A program made the position numbers and the translations under genes. A stretch of DNA of 64,000 nucleotides, from the NCBI RefSeq assembly GCF_006716885.1, contig NZ_VFPU01000001.1, positions 434,001-498,000 of the forward strand. The letters run 5' to 3'. This document shows positions 55,760 through 64,000 of this stretch, piece after piece. Position 1 is the first letter of the stretch, and each line of letters starts with the position of its first letter. Below the pieces are notes generated by a model. It worked only from the letters and a program-made list of their open reading frames with translations, was not told the DNA's origin and searched no databases. Origin of the DNA: Ornithinimicrobium humiphilum. Its GTDB lineage: Bacteria; Actinomycetota; Actinomycetes; Actinomycetales; Dermatophilaceae.

Positions 55760-57147
55760 GTGTCCTGGTCGTCGGGCTGTCGCACCACACGGCACCTCTC
55801 GAGCTCCTCGAGCGCGCCGCGCTCGGGGCCGAGGGTGCCCGCGACCTCGCGGCCCGCGTGCACGCCCGGGAGCACGTCGCCGAGTCCCTCGTCCTGGCCA
55901 CCTGCAACCGCCTCGAGGTGGTCGTGGAGGCCGAGACCTTCCACGGTGCCGTGTCGGCGGTCGGCGAGGCCCTGTGCGAGGTCACGGGGCTGACGCGGGA
56001 CGACCTCTCCTCCCACCTCTACGTGCACTACGACGAGCGCGCCGTGGCCCACCTCTTCGAGCTGGCCTGCGGCCTCGACTCCCTCGCGGTGGGGGAGAGC
56101 CAGATCCTCGGCCAGCTGCGCGACGCCCTCGCCGCGGCCCAGCAGGACGGCCGGCTGGGCGCCAGCCTCAACCCGCTGCTGCAGCAGGCTCTGCGCGTGG
56201 GCAAGCGCGCGCACTCCGAGACCGCGATCGACCACGTCTCCCGCTCCCTCGTGTCGGCCGGGCTCGACCTCGCCCGCGGCGTGCTGCCCGACCTGGGCAG
56301 GGTGAAGGCGGTCGTCGTCGGGGCCGGGGCGATGTCCGGCCTGGCCGTCGCCACCCTGGCCCGCGCCGGCGTGAGCGACCTGACGATCGTCAACCGCACC
56401 CGTGAGAAGGCCGACCGGCTCGCCGAGCAGCACGGCGCCCGCGCCGGCGACTGGGTCGACCTGCCGCGCCTCGTGGGCACCGCCGACCTGGTGCTGACCT
56501 GCACCGGCGCGCTCGGCCACGTCGTCGAGGCCGACCTGCTCGCCCGCGCGCGGACCGAGCAGGGCCGCAGCGGTGCCCCGATGGTGCTCCTCGACCTCGC
56601 GCTGCCCCGCGACGTCGCCCCCGAGGTCACCAGCCTCGCCGGCGTGCACCTGTGGGGCCTCGCCGAGCTGCGTGACGAGATCGAGGCCACCGAGCGGGCC
56701 TCCCGCACCGACGGGCGGCGCACCGCCCAGGACGACGCCGTCGACGCGGTCCGCGGTCTCGTCGGCGCAGAGGTGGCCGGCTTCCTCGCGGAGCGCCGCG
56801 CCGCCCGTCTCGGCCCGACCCTCGCCGCGCTGCGCGCCCAGGCGGCCCGCGTGGTGGACGCCGAGATGGCCCGCCTCGACCAGCGCGTCCCGCACCTGCC
56901 CGACGACGAGCGCGTCGAGGTCCGGCGGACCGTGCAGCGGGTCGTCGACAAGCTGCTCCACACCCCGACCGTCCGCGTCAAGGAGCTGCAGAGGGGCGAG
57001 GTCCGCGAGCCCGGCGACTACGCCACCGCGCTGCGCGAGCTCTTCGACCTCGACCCCCATGACGTCGCGGCCGCGCAGGCTCCGCCGCTCGACGTGCCCG
57101 GTGTCGCCGCGGTCTCCGACCCCGCCCCGGCCGGAGGTGCGCGATGA
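55756..57147 (+). CDS. hemA: Glutamyl-tRNA reductase
   Basis: HemA reduces Glu-tRNA to glutamate-1-semialdehyde, the committed step of C5 heme synthesis. The 463-aa product has the catalytic Cys50 in [27 protein letters not shown]-binding [16 protein letters not shown] and a helical dimerisation domain. Its start overlaps the rex stop and its stop overlaps hemC, so the operon is tightly coupled. Confidence 0.97.
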   Translation: MSVLVVGLSHHTAPLELLERAALGAEGARDLAARVHAREHVAESLVLATCNRLEVVVEAETFHGAVSAVGEALCEVTGLTRDDLSSHLYVHYDERAVAHLFELACGLDSLAVGESQILGQLRDALAAAQQDGRLGASLNPLLQQALRVGKRAHSETAIDHVSRSLVSAGLDLARGVLPDLGRVKAVVVGAGAMSGLAVATLARAGVSDLTIVNRTREKADRLAEQHGARAGDWVDLPRLVGTADLVLTCTGALGHVVEADLLARARTEQGRSGAPMVLLDLALPRDVAPEVTSLAGVHLWGLAELRDEIEATERASRTDGRRTAQDDAVDAVRGLVGAEVAGFLAERRAARLGPTLAALRAQAARVVDAEMARLDQRVPHLPDDERVEVRRTVQRVVDKLLHTPTVRVKELQRGEVREPGDYATALRELFDLDPHDVAAAQAPPLDVPGVAAVSDPAPAGGAR

Positions 57148-58232
57148 GCGTCGGCTCGCTGCGTCCCGACGCCACCCCCGAGCGCATGCCGTGGGTGGCC
57201 CACGTCGGGCGTCCGCTGCGCCTGGGCACCCGGGCCAGCGCGCTGGCCACCAGCCAGTCGGAGTGGGTGGCCGACCGCCTCCGCGCCGCCGGGCACGAGG
57301 TCGAGCTCGTCCTGGTGCGCACCGAGGGCGACGTCTCGCGCGCCAGCCTCTCCGAGATCGGGGGCACCGGTGTCTTCGCCTCGGCGCTGCGCGACGCGCT
57401 CCACGAGGGCCGCATCGACCTGGCCGTCCACTCCCTCAAGGACCTCCCCACCGCCCCGGCCCCCGGCCTGGTCGTGGCCGCGGTCCCCGAGCGGGAGGAC
57501 CCGCGCGACGCCCTCGTCGCCCGCGACGGCCTCACCCTGGCCGAGTTGCCCGCCGGCTCGGTCGTCGGCACCGGGTCGCCCCGCCGCGCCGCCCAGCTCG
57601 CCGAGCTGCGTCCCGACCTCGAGGTGCGTGACATCCGCGGCAACGTCGGCACCCGCATCGACTACGTCCGCAACGGCGAGCTCGACGCCGTCGTCCTCGC
57701 CTGCGCGGGGCTGTCCCGCCTCGGGCGGCTCGACGAGGCCACCGACCGGCTCGAGCTCACCACCATGCTGCCCGCCGCCGGCCAGGGCGCCCTGGCCGTC
57801 GAGTGCCGCGACGGCGACCGACCGTTCCCCGACCTCGACCCCGCGGCGGAGTTCACCGACGCCGACCTGGCACGCCTGCTGGTCGAGACCCTCGAGCACG
57901 CCCCGACCCGGGCGGCCGTCACGGCCGAGCGTGCCGTGCTGGCCCGGCTGGAGGCCGGCTGCACGGCCCCCATCGGCGCCTACGCCGCCCCGGCGTCGCC
58001 CTACCCCGCCCCCACGGGCGACCCCTTCACGGCGGAGCCCCACGTCCCGCCGCTGACCCTCGCTGTCTTCGTGGCGCTGCAGGACTCCCCGCAGCGCATG
58101 GAGCGGACCGGGACCGACCCGGTCCACCTGGGCCACACCGTGGCCGACACCCTGTTGAACCGTCTCGACCCCGGGAACCCCGCGCGCGCCGTCGCCGTGG
58201 ACGACCCCGGGTCACACACCACCGGAGCGTGA
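57144..58232 (+). CDS. hemC: Hydroxymethylbilane synthase
   Basis: HemC polymerises four porphobilinogens on a dipyrromethane cofactor. The 362-aa product has [33 protein letters not shown] with [10 protein letters not shown], and the cofactor-binding Cys in [11 protein letters not shown]. It overlaps hemA by 4 nt (ATGA). Confidence 0.97.
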   Translation: MSVGSLRPDATPERMPWVAHVGRPLRLGTRASALATSQSEWVADRLRAAGHEVELVLVRTEGDVSRASLSEIGGTGVFASALRDALHEGRIDLAVHSLKDLPTAPAPGLVVAAVPEREDPRDALVARDGLTLAELPAGSVVGTGSPRRAAQLAELRPDLEVRDIRGNVGTRIDYVRNGELDAVVLACAGLSRLGRLDEATDRLELTTMLPAAGQGALAVECRDGDRPFPDLDPAAEFTDADLARLLVETLEHAPTRAAVTAERAVLARLEAGCTAPIGAYAAPASPYPAPTGDPFTAEPHVPPLTLAVFVALQDSPQRMERTGTDPVHLGHTVADTLLNRLDPGNPARAVAVDDPGSHTTGA

Positions 58233-58237
58233 TCCCC

Positions 58238-59881
58238 GTGAGCACCCACGTCGCGTCCCTGCCCCTGCCCCCTCCCGCCACCACCGCGAGGGTGGCCTTC
58301 GTCGGGGCGGGCCCCGGCGACCCGGGGTTGCTCACCGTCCGAGCGCGCGACTACCTCCTGGCGGCCGACGCCGTGGTGGTCGACTCCGCCGACCAGGCCG
58401 AGCACCTCCGCGCCTGGACCCGCGAGGACGTCCACCTGGTCGTCGCCTCCGCGCCCGCCGGCCCCGACGAGGACGCCTCGGCCGACCCGGTCGTGCGGGC
58501 CGCGCGCCGGTTCGCCGCCCCCTCGCACCTGGTCGTCCGCCTCGTCGACGGCGACCCGACCGGCTTCGGCGGGCTCGCCACCGAGGCGCTGTCCTGCCGC
58601 GAGGCCGGCGTCCCCTTCGAGATCGTGCCCGGCGTCTCGACCGCCTGGTCCGTGCCCGCCTACGCCGGTGTCCCGCTGAGCGCCACCGAGAGCACCGGAT
58701 CGCTGCACATGGTCTCCTCCCTCGACCCGCAGGTCGACTGGAGCCTCTCGGCCCGCGACGACGTGACCGTCGTGGTGCTCGGCTCCGGAGAGCACCTGGT
58801 GCGCGCCCTCCGCTCGCTCGCCGAGGCCGGTCGCGCCCCGCAGACGCCCGTCGCGCTCACCCAGCACGGCACCACGATCGCCCAGCACACCTCCGTCACC
58901 ACGCTCGAGGCCGCCATCGCCGCGCTCGCCTCGGGCCGCAGCGAGTGCCCCGAGGCCTCGGTGGCCGTCGTCGGGCCGCAGGTCGAGCGCCGCGCCGAGC
59001 TGTCCTGGTTCGAGACCAAGCCGCTCTTCGGCTGGTCGATCCTGGTGCCCCGCACCAAGGAGCAGGCCGAGCCGATGACCGAGCGGATCGCCTCCTACGG
59101 CGCGACCGCCTCCGTGGTCCCGACCATCTCGGTCGAGCCGCCGCGCACCCCGCAGCAGATGGACCGCGCGGTCAAGGGGCTGGTCACCGGTCGCTACGAG
59201 TGGGTCGGCTTCACCTCGGTCAACGCCGTCAAGGCCGTCCGCGAGAAGTTCGAGGCCCTCGGTCTCGACGCCCGCGCCTTCTCCGGCCTCAAGATCGCCG
59301 CCGTGGGCGGCGTCACCGCCGAGGCGCTGCGCGCCTGGGGCCTGGAGCCCGACCTGGTCCCGACCGGCGAGCAGTCGGCGCTCGGGCTGCTCGAGGTCTG
59401 GCCGCCCTTCGACGAGGTCCTCGACCCGATCAACCGCGTACTGCTGCCCCGCGCCGACATCGCCACCGACACCCTCGTCGCGGGCCTGCAGGAGAACGGC
59501 TGGGAGGTCGACGACGTCACGGCCTACCGCACCGTCCGCGCCGCCCCGCCGCCCGCCCCGGTCCGCGAGGCCATCAAGGGCGGTGCCTTCGACGCGGTGT
59601 GCTTCACCTCCTCGTCCACGGTGCGCAACCTCGTCGGCATCGCGGGCAAGCCGCACCCGACGACCGTGGTGGCCTGCATCGGCCCGGCTACGGCCCGCAC
59701 CGCCGAGGAGCACGGGCTCCGGGTCGACGTCGTCGCACCGGAGGCCAGCGCGCTGGCCGTCGTCGACGCGCTGGCCCAGCACGCCCGCGCCGTCGCCGCG
59801 GCCGCCCAGGCCGAGGGCCGGCCCGTCCTGCGTCCCAGCCAGCAGCGCGCCGCCGGGCGTCGGGCCCGGGCACGACGATGA
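58238..59881 (+). CDS. hemD: Uroporphyrinogen-III synthase with N-terminal methyltransferase-like domain
   Basis: The 547-aa fusion has a tetrapyrrole-methylase domain (about 1-250: FVGAGPGDPGLLTVRARDYLL, EIVPGVSTAWSVPAYAGVPLS) followed by uroporphyrinogen-III synthase (about 260-530: WSILVPRTKEQAEPM, GFTSVNAVKAV, CFTSSSTVRNL). The methylase glycine-rich substrate loop, usually RLKGGDPFVFGR, reads RLVDGDPTGFGG, so SUMT activity is doubtful. GTG 58238 has GGAG at 10 nt; GTG 58229 would overlap hemC by GTGA. It is coupled to hemB by ATGA. Confidence 0.93.
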   Translation: MSTHVASLPLPPPATTARVAFVGAGPGDPGLLTVRARDYLLAADAVVVDSADQAEHLRAWTREDVHLVVASAPAGPDEDASADPVVRAARRFAAPSHLVVRLVDGDPTGFGGLATEALSCREAGVPFEIVPGVSTAWSVPAYAGVPLSATESTGSLHMVSSLDPQVDWSLSARDDVTVVVLGSGEHLVRALRSLAEAGRAPQTPVALTQHGTTIAQHTSVTTLEAAIAALASGRSECPEASVAVVGPQVERRAELSWFETKPLFGWSILVPRTKEQAEPMTERIASYGATASVVPTISVEPPRTPQQMDRAVKGLVTGRYEWVGFTSVNAVKAVREKFEALGLDARAFSGLKIAAVGGVTAEALRAWGLEPDLVPTGEQSALGLLEVWPPFDEVLDPINRVLLPRADIATDTLVAGLQENGWEVDDVTAYRTVRAAPPPAPVREAIKGGAFDAVCFTSSSTVRNLVGIAGKPHPTTVVACIGPATARTAEEHGLRVDVVAPEASALAVVDALAQHARAVAAAAQAEGRPVLRPSQQRAAGRRARARR

Positions 59882-60897
59882 GCGCGGACGGCGCCCGGGG
59901 ACCGGTCGTCGCCGTCCCGCACGAGCGGCCCCGGCGCCTGCGCACCACCCCCGCGGTCCGGCGCCTCGTGGCGCAGACCCGGCTGCACCCGGCCGACCTC
60001 GTGCTGCCGGTCTTCGTCCGCGACGGCATCGACGAGCCGCAGCCCATCGGCTCGATGCCGGGCGTGGTCCAGCACACCCTCGACAGCCTCGTCGTCGCCG
60101 CGCGCGAGGCGGTGGCCGCCGGGGTGGGCGGGATCATGGTCTTCGGCGTGCCGCGCGACGAGGACAAGGACGCCGACGGGAGCGCTGGCACCGACCCCGA
60201 CGGCATCCTCAACCGGGCGCTGGCCCGGCTGCGCGAGGAGCTCGGGAGCACCACGGTGCTCATGAGCGACCTGTGCCTCGACGAGTTCACCGACCACGGC
60301 CACTGCGGCGCCCTCGACGCCGCGGGGACCGTGGACAACGACGCCACCCTCGCGCGCTACGCCGAGATGGCGGTCGCCCAGGCCCGGGCCGGGGCCCACG
60401 TGGTCGGCCCGAGCGGCATGATGGACGGCCAGGTCCGCGTCGTGCGCGAGGCGCTCGACGGCGCCGGGCACGAGGACGTCGCCGTGCTCGCCTACACCGC
60501 CAAGTACGCCTCCGCCTTCTACGGCCCGTTCCGCGAGGCGGTCGCCTCCACCCTGCAGGGCGACCGGGCGACCTACCAGCAGGACCCCGCGAACCGGACC
60601 GAGAGCCTGCGCGAGCTGCGTCTGGACCTCGCCGAGGGCGCGGACATGGTCATGGTCAAGCCCGCCCTGCCCTACCTCGACGTCCTCTCGGACGTCGCGG
60701 AGGTCGCCGACGTGCCCGTCGCCGCCTACCAGGTCAGCGGCGAGTACTCCATGATCGAGGCCGCTGTCGAGCGAGGATGGCTCGACAGGGACCGCACCGT
60801 CCTGGAGACCCTCACCTCGATCCGTCGGGCCGGGGCCCAGGTGGTGCTCACCTACTACGCGGTGCACGCCGCACGCCTTCTCGGGGAGGGCCGATGA
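59878..60897 (+). CDS. hemB: Delta-aminolevulinic acid dehydratase (porphobilinogen synthase)
   Basis: HemB condenses two 5-aminolevulinates to porphobilinogen. The 339-aa TIM barrel has Schiff-base lysines in YTAKYASAFYGPFREA and MVMVKPALPYLDV. The metal-binding segment is DLCLDEFTDHGHCG: first and third cysteines of the zinc type kept, the middle one replaced by Asp, as in other actinobacterial enzymes. It overlaps hemD and the MarR gene by ATGA. Confidence 0.96.
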   Translation: MSADGARGPVVAVPHERPRRLRTTPAVRRLVAQTRLHPADLVLPVFVRDGIDEPQPIGSMPGVVQHTLDSLVVAAREAVAAGVGGIMVFGVPRDEDKDADGSAGTDPDGILNRALARLREELGSTTVLMSDLCLDEFTDHGHCGALDAAGTVDNDATLARYAEMAVAQARAGAHVVGPSGMMDGQVRVVREALDGAGHEDVAVLAYTAKYASAFYGPFREAVASTLQGDRATYQQDPANRTESLRELRLDLAEGADMVMVKPALPYLDVLSDVAEVADVPVAAYQVSGEYSMIEAAVERGWLDRDRTVLETLTSIRRAGAQVVLTYYAVHAARLLGEGR

Positions 60898-61376
60898 GCA
60901 CGGACGAGGTCCGGTGGTTGGACGAGGAGGAGCAGCAGGCCTGGCGCTCGGTCCTGCGCGCCTCCCACCTGCTGCGGGTCGCGATGGAGAACGCCCTCGA
61001 CGAGCACGGGGTCAGCATGGGCGAGTACGAGCTGCTCTCCATGGTCTCCGAGGCGCCCGGGGCCCGGATGCGGATGTCGGCGCTCGCCGACCTCGTCGTG
61101 CAGTCGCGCAGCCGGGTCAGCCACACCGCGACCCGCCTGGAGCAGCGTGGCTGGGCGCGCCGCGACCGCTCGACCGACGACGGCCGCGGGGTCGTCCTCG
61201 TCCTCACCGACGAGGGCCGGCGGATGATCGCCGAGCTGGCCCCGGTGCACGTGGAGAGCGTGCGCACGGCGCTGCTCGACCACATCACCCGCGACGAGTT
61301 CCTGGCCTACGGCCGGCTCATGGCGCGCGTCGTCCGGGCCACCCGTGGGCAGGACCAGGCCTCCGACGTCCGCTGA
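60894..61376 (+). CDS. MarR family transcriptional regulator
   Basis: The 160-aa product has a MarR winged HTH (MRMSALADLVVQSRSRVSHT, wing DGRGVVLVLTDEGRRM) between N- and C-terminal dimerisation helices. It is the last gene of the rex-hem operon, starting in the hemB stop (ATGA). Co-transcription suggests that it answers to heme/redox state, but the ligand is unknown. It ends 3 nt from the convergent hemerythrin-like gene. Confidence 0.9.
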   Translation: MSTDEVRWLDEEEQQAWRSVLRASHLLRVAMENALDEHGVSMGEYELLSMVSEAPGARMRMSALADLVVQSRSRVSHTATRLEQRGWARRDRSTDDGRGVVLVLTDEGRRMIAELAPVHVESVRTALLDHITRDEFLAYGRLMARVVRATRGQDQASDVR

Positions 61377-61379
61377 CGC

Positions 61380-62096
61380 CTACCCGCGAGGTCCCACGAG
61401 GGCGGCCCGGCCGGCCTCGTAGCGGGACCGTCCGACCAGGCGCCAGAGCAGGCGGACCGGCGCCGGCAGGTGCTTGCGCTGCCACTGGGCCCCGCCGTCG
61501 GGCTGGGCGGCGAGGATGGCGCCCAGCTGGGCCCACGTCTTGCCCCTCGGGGTGGCGGCGCGCCCGTGCCGGCTGCCCTCGTCGATCTCGTCCTGGGTGA
61601 GCACCCGCTCCATCACCGGCACGATGTGCTCCTCCTCGTCGGGGAGGTGCTCGGCCAGCGCGGCGTCGATGCCCTCGAGGGCCGTCGTCACGGCGGCCGC
61701 GTCGGACGCGCGTCCGCCCGCCCGCCAGGCCGGCAGCGCCGCGTCGAGCTCCTCGAGGTGCACGAGCATGCGGGCGTGCTGCTCCTTCATGCGCCCGACG
61801 TGCAGCGCGCAGGCCGGGGCGCGCGCGTCGAGGGTGTCCCACAGCCGCGAGTCCTCGAACTCGTGGTGGGCGTGCAGGCTCGTCGACAGCATGGCGAGGT
61901 GGTCGCCGACGGTGTCCGCGTGGGCGGCGTCGCCGTCGGCCACCCCGGCGACCAGCGCCGGTCCCTCGCCGAAGCCGGCCCGGAACATCCGATGGATCTC
62001 GATCATGCCGCTGGCGTCGCACAGCCCGGGCCCACGCCCGCCGCCCGCCCCCGGGCTGCCGCGTCCTGGTGCCTCCCGATCAGGTGCCCCGCCCAT
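61380..62096 (-). CDS. Hemerythrin-like HHE domain protein
   Basis: The 238-aa product has an HHE cation-binding four-helix bundle with repeated His/Glu pairs: [48 protein letters not shown] and [17 protein letters not shown]. Such proteins bind a di-iron centre and sense O2, NO or iron. ATG 62096 has GGAG 5 nt upstream; the first 30 residues are a disordered Gly/Pro-rich stretch, so ATG 62006 is also possible. It lies between hemB-marR and hemL. Confidence 0.85.
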   Translation of the reverse strand: MGGAPDREAPGRGSPGAGGGRGPGLCDASGMIEIHRMFRAGFGEGPALVAGVADGDAAHADTVGDHLAMLSTSLHAHHEFEDSRLWDTLDARAPACALHVGRMKEQHARMLVHLEELDAALPAWRAGGRASDAAAVTTALEGIDAALAEHLPDEEEHIVPVMERVLTQDEIDEGSRHGRAATPRGKTWAQLGAILAAQPDGGAQWQRKHLPAPVRLLWRLVGRSRYEAGRAALVGPRG

Positions 62097-62189
62097 GTCT
62101 GCTCCGTCCTGGAGAGGAGTGCCGCTCCTGCGACCGTAGGGCCGGGGCGGGCCGCGTGGCAAGAGGCCCCGCGTGGCAGGCTGGAGGAC

Positions 62190-63515
62190 ATGACCTCCGA
62201 TGCCGCGCAGCCGTTCCCCGCCGACGCCCCCGCCTCCGCCGCCCTGCTCGAGCGGGCCCGGGCGGTCGTGCCGGGAGGGGTCAACTCCCCGGTGCGGGCC
62301 TACGGGTCGGTCGGGGGGACGCCGCGCTTCATCGCGCGCGGGGAGGGTCCTTACGTCGTCGACGCCGACGGACGGCGCTACGTCGACCTCGTCTGCTCCT
62401 GGGGGCCGATGATCCTCGGGCACGGGCACCCGCAGGTGCGCGAGGCCGTCGCCGGGGCGGCGGCGGAGGGCTTCTCCTTCGGCATGCCGACCGAGCGCGA
62501 GGTGCTCCTCGCCGAGGAGATCGTCTCCCGGGTGGAGCCGGTCGAGAGGGTCCGCCTCGTCAGCTCCGGCACCGAGGCCACGATGAGCGCGATCCGCCTG
62601 GCCCGCGGCTACACCGGCCGCTCGGTCGTCGTGAAGTTCGCCGGCTGCTACCACGGCCACGTCGACGCCCTGCTGGCCTCGGCCGGCTCGGGCGTGGCCA
62701 CCTTCGGGCTGCCCGACAGCCCCGGGGTGCCGGCCAGCGCCGCCGCCGAGACGATCGTGCTGCCCTACAACGACCTGGCCGCCGTGGAGCGCGCCTTCGC
62801 CGAGCGGGGATCGGAGATCGCCGCCGTCATCACCGAGGCGGCCCCGGGCAACATGGGCGTCGTCCCGCCCGCGCCGGGCTTCACCGAGGGCCTGCGGCGG
62901 ATCACCGCCGAGCACGGGGCGCTGCTGGTCAGCGACGAGGTCATGACCGGCTTCCGCGCCTCCGCGGCCGGGTGGCTGGGGCTCGAGGGCGTGCCGGCCT
63001 CCGGGGCCCCCGACCTGTTCACCTTCGGCAAGGTCATGGGCGGCGGCTTCCCGGCCGCGGCCTTCGGCGGCCGGGCCGACGTGATGGCGATGCTCGCCCC
63101 CGAGGGCCCCGTATACCAGGCCGGCACCCTGTCCGGGAACCCCGTGGCGGCCGCCGCCGGCCTGGCGACCCTGCGGGCCTGCACCCCCGAGGTCTACGCG
63201 CGCCTCGACGTCGTCGCCGACGCCCTGACCGCAGCGGTGACCGAGTCCTTCGGGCGACACGGCATCGCCCACCGCGTCCAGCGCGTGGGCTCGATGTTCA
63301 GCGTCTTCTTCCGCGAGGGCGAGGTGCGCGACTACGACGACGCCCGGCAGCAGGACGCCGAGCGGTTCGGCCGCTTCTTCCACGCGATGCTGCGTCGCGG
63401 CGTGCACCTGCCGCCCTCCTGCTACGAGGTGTGGTTCGTCTCCGCCGCGCACGACGACGCGGCCGTGGAGGCCACGGTGCGGGCCATCGAGGAGTCGGCC
63501 GCCGAGATCGCCTGA
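62190..63515 (+). CDS. hemL: Glutamate-1-semialdehyde 2,1-aminomutase
   Basis: HemL converts glutamate-1-semialdehyde to 5-aminolevulinate. The 441-aa PLP enzyme has [45 protein letters not shown] and the PLP Lys281 in [17 protein letters not shown] lies only 2 nt before ATG 62190, and CAGGCT (62177-62182) is 7 nt away, so the transcript may be leaderless. It is separate from the rex-hem operon. Confidence 0.96.
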   Translation: MTSDAAQPFPADAPASAALLERARAVVPGGVNSPVRAYGSVGGTPRFIARGEGPYVVDADGRRYVDLVCSWGPMILGHGHPQVREAVAGAAAEGFSFGMPTEREVLLAEEIVSRVEPVERVRLVSSGTEATMSAIRLARGYTGRSVVVKFAGCYHGHVDALLASAGSGVATFGLPDSPGVPASAAAETIVLPYNDLAAVERAFAERGSEIAAVITEAAPGNMGVVPPAPGFTEGLRRITAEHGALLVSDEVMTGFRASAAGWLGLEGVPASGAPDLFTFGKVMGGGFPAAAFGGRADVMAMLAPEGPVYQAGTLSGNPVAAAAGLATLRACTPEVYARLDVVADALTAAVTESFGRHGIAHRVQRVGSMFSVFFREGEVRDYDDARQQDAERFGRFFHAMLRRGVHLPPSCYEVWFVSAAHDDAAVEATVRAIEESAAEIA

Positions 63516-63578
63516 GGTGCCCCGGGGGCCCAGGACGGCCCAGGGAGGTCACAGCCGGCGCATGGGACAATCGAGGGC

Positions 63579-64000
63579 ATGTCCCCCGCCCGTGAGCCGC
63601 AGGCCCTCCCGGACGGCACCCCGGTGACCGTCGTGCACGTCATCCGGCACGGGGAGGTCCACAACCCCGGCGGCGTGCTCTACGGCCGCCTGCCCGGCTA
63701 CCGCCTCTCCGAGCGCGGCCGTCAGATGGCGCAGGCCACCGCCGACTCCCTCACCGACCGTGACATCGTCGCCGTCGTGGCCTCGCCGCTCGAGCGTGCC
63801 CAGGAGACCGCGGCCCCCATCGCGGCCGCCCACGGTCTCGAGGTCGGCGTCGACGACCGCCTCGTCGAGTCCGCCAACCACTTCGAGGGCCTGTCGGTCG
63901 GCCAGGGGGAGGGGGCGCTGTGGCGTCCCCGCCACTGGAAGGCCTACACCAACCCCTTCACCCCCTCCTGGGGCGAGCCCTACGCGCAGATCGCCGAGCG
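63579..64000 (+). CDS. Histidine phosphatase (phosphoglycerate mutase-like), 5' part
   Basis: The frame runs off the right edge after about 140 codons. The N-terminus has the catalytic RHG motif in VIRHGEVHNPGGVLYGRLPG, LSERGRQMAQATAD and SPLERAQETAAPI. Substrate unknown. GACAAT (63566-63571) lies 7 nt before ATG 63579. The hemL-phosphatase order matches mycobacterial hemL-Rv0525, where cytochrome c biogenesis genes follow. Confidence 0.9.
   Translation, partial: MSPAREPQALPDGTPVTVVHVIRHGEVHNPGGVLYGRLPGYRLSERGRQMAQATADSLTDRDIVAVVASPLERAQETAAPIAAAHGLEVGVDDRLVESANHFEGLSVGQGEGALWRPRHWKAYTNPFTPSWGEPYAQIAE

Overview
The window reads as an uninterrupted stretch of chromosome from a very high-G+C actinobacterium. 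Evidence is the strong G/C third-position bias, frequent GTG starts, Lsr2, ClpC, Ku/LigD, Rex-hemACD, FtsH next to folate genes, and the small ribosomal protein bS22. From remembered gene order, most genes have counterparts in two Mycobacterium tuberculosis blocks (topA to clpC/radA, and ppx-proC-hemA to hemL), and much of the order also matches Streptomyces. Extra genes such as the three Fem ligases and the content overall suggest a member of the Micrococcales (Intrasporangiaceae/Ornithinimicrobiaceae-like); this placement is inference. No insertion sequence, prophage, integron or CRISPR array was seen.

Layout. 1-10.4 kb: end of a methyltransferase, a lipoprotein, topA, a PLP C-S enzyme facing an Lrp regulator, a TipA-like MerR regulator with its dyad promoter, tmk-holB and a secreted peptidase. 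10.4-23.4 kb: tRNA-Thr(CGT), a DUF3352 membrane protein, ppa, a PBP4-type carboxypeptidase, a zincin, tilS, hpt, ftsH, and the folate run folE-folP-folBK-DUF3180, then a methyltransferase. 23.4-25.6 kb: a two-gene module of a stand-alone NuoD homologue and a MidA/NDUFAF7-type methyltransferase. 25.7-33.1 kb: alkylation repair (Ada-AlkA fusion, ogt), lysS, lsr2, and a split NHEJ set (LigD polymerase, LigD ligase, Ku). 34-43.8 kb: clpC, then three Fem-type aminoacyl ligases with an HrpB helicase and a DegT-type aminotransferase. 43.8-53.7 kb: mutY-disA-radA, a Cys-rich protein, ppx, a sugar-phosphate isomerase, proline genes, a GNAT enzyme and a deacetylase-fold protein. 53.9-64 kb: an HTH protein, bS22, a glutaredoxin, rex-hemA-hemC-hemD-hemB-marR, a hemerythrin-like protein, hemL and the start of a histidine phosphatase.

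Regulation visible in the sequence. About twenty genes have a -10-like hexamer (mostly TANNNT) only 6-8 nt before the start codon, which is the layout of leaderless transcripts. Genes inside operons usually overlap by 1-4 nt (ATGA, GTGA or TGATG). Two SigR/SigH-type promoters (GGAAC-N18/19-GTT) precede the AAA+ protease genes ftsH and clpC. A Rex-like operator precedes rex-hem, and a TipA-like dyad precedes the TipA homologue. Many gene ends carry long perfect hairpins without a U-tract.

The most interesting items are the NuoD/MidA pair, where the quinone-binding Tyr of NuoD is Trp while the arginine methylated in complex I is kept, and the Fem/aminotransferase cluster.
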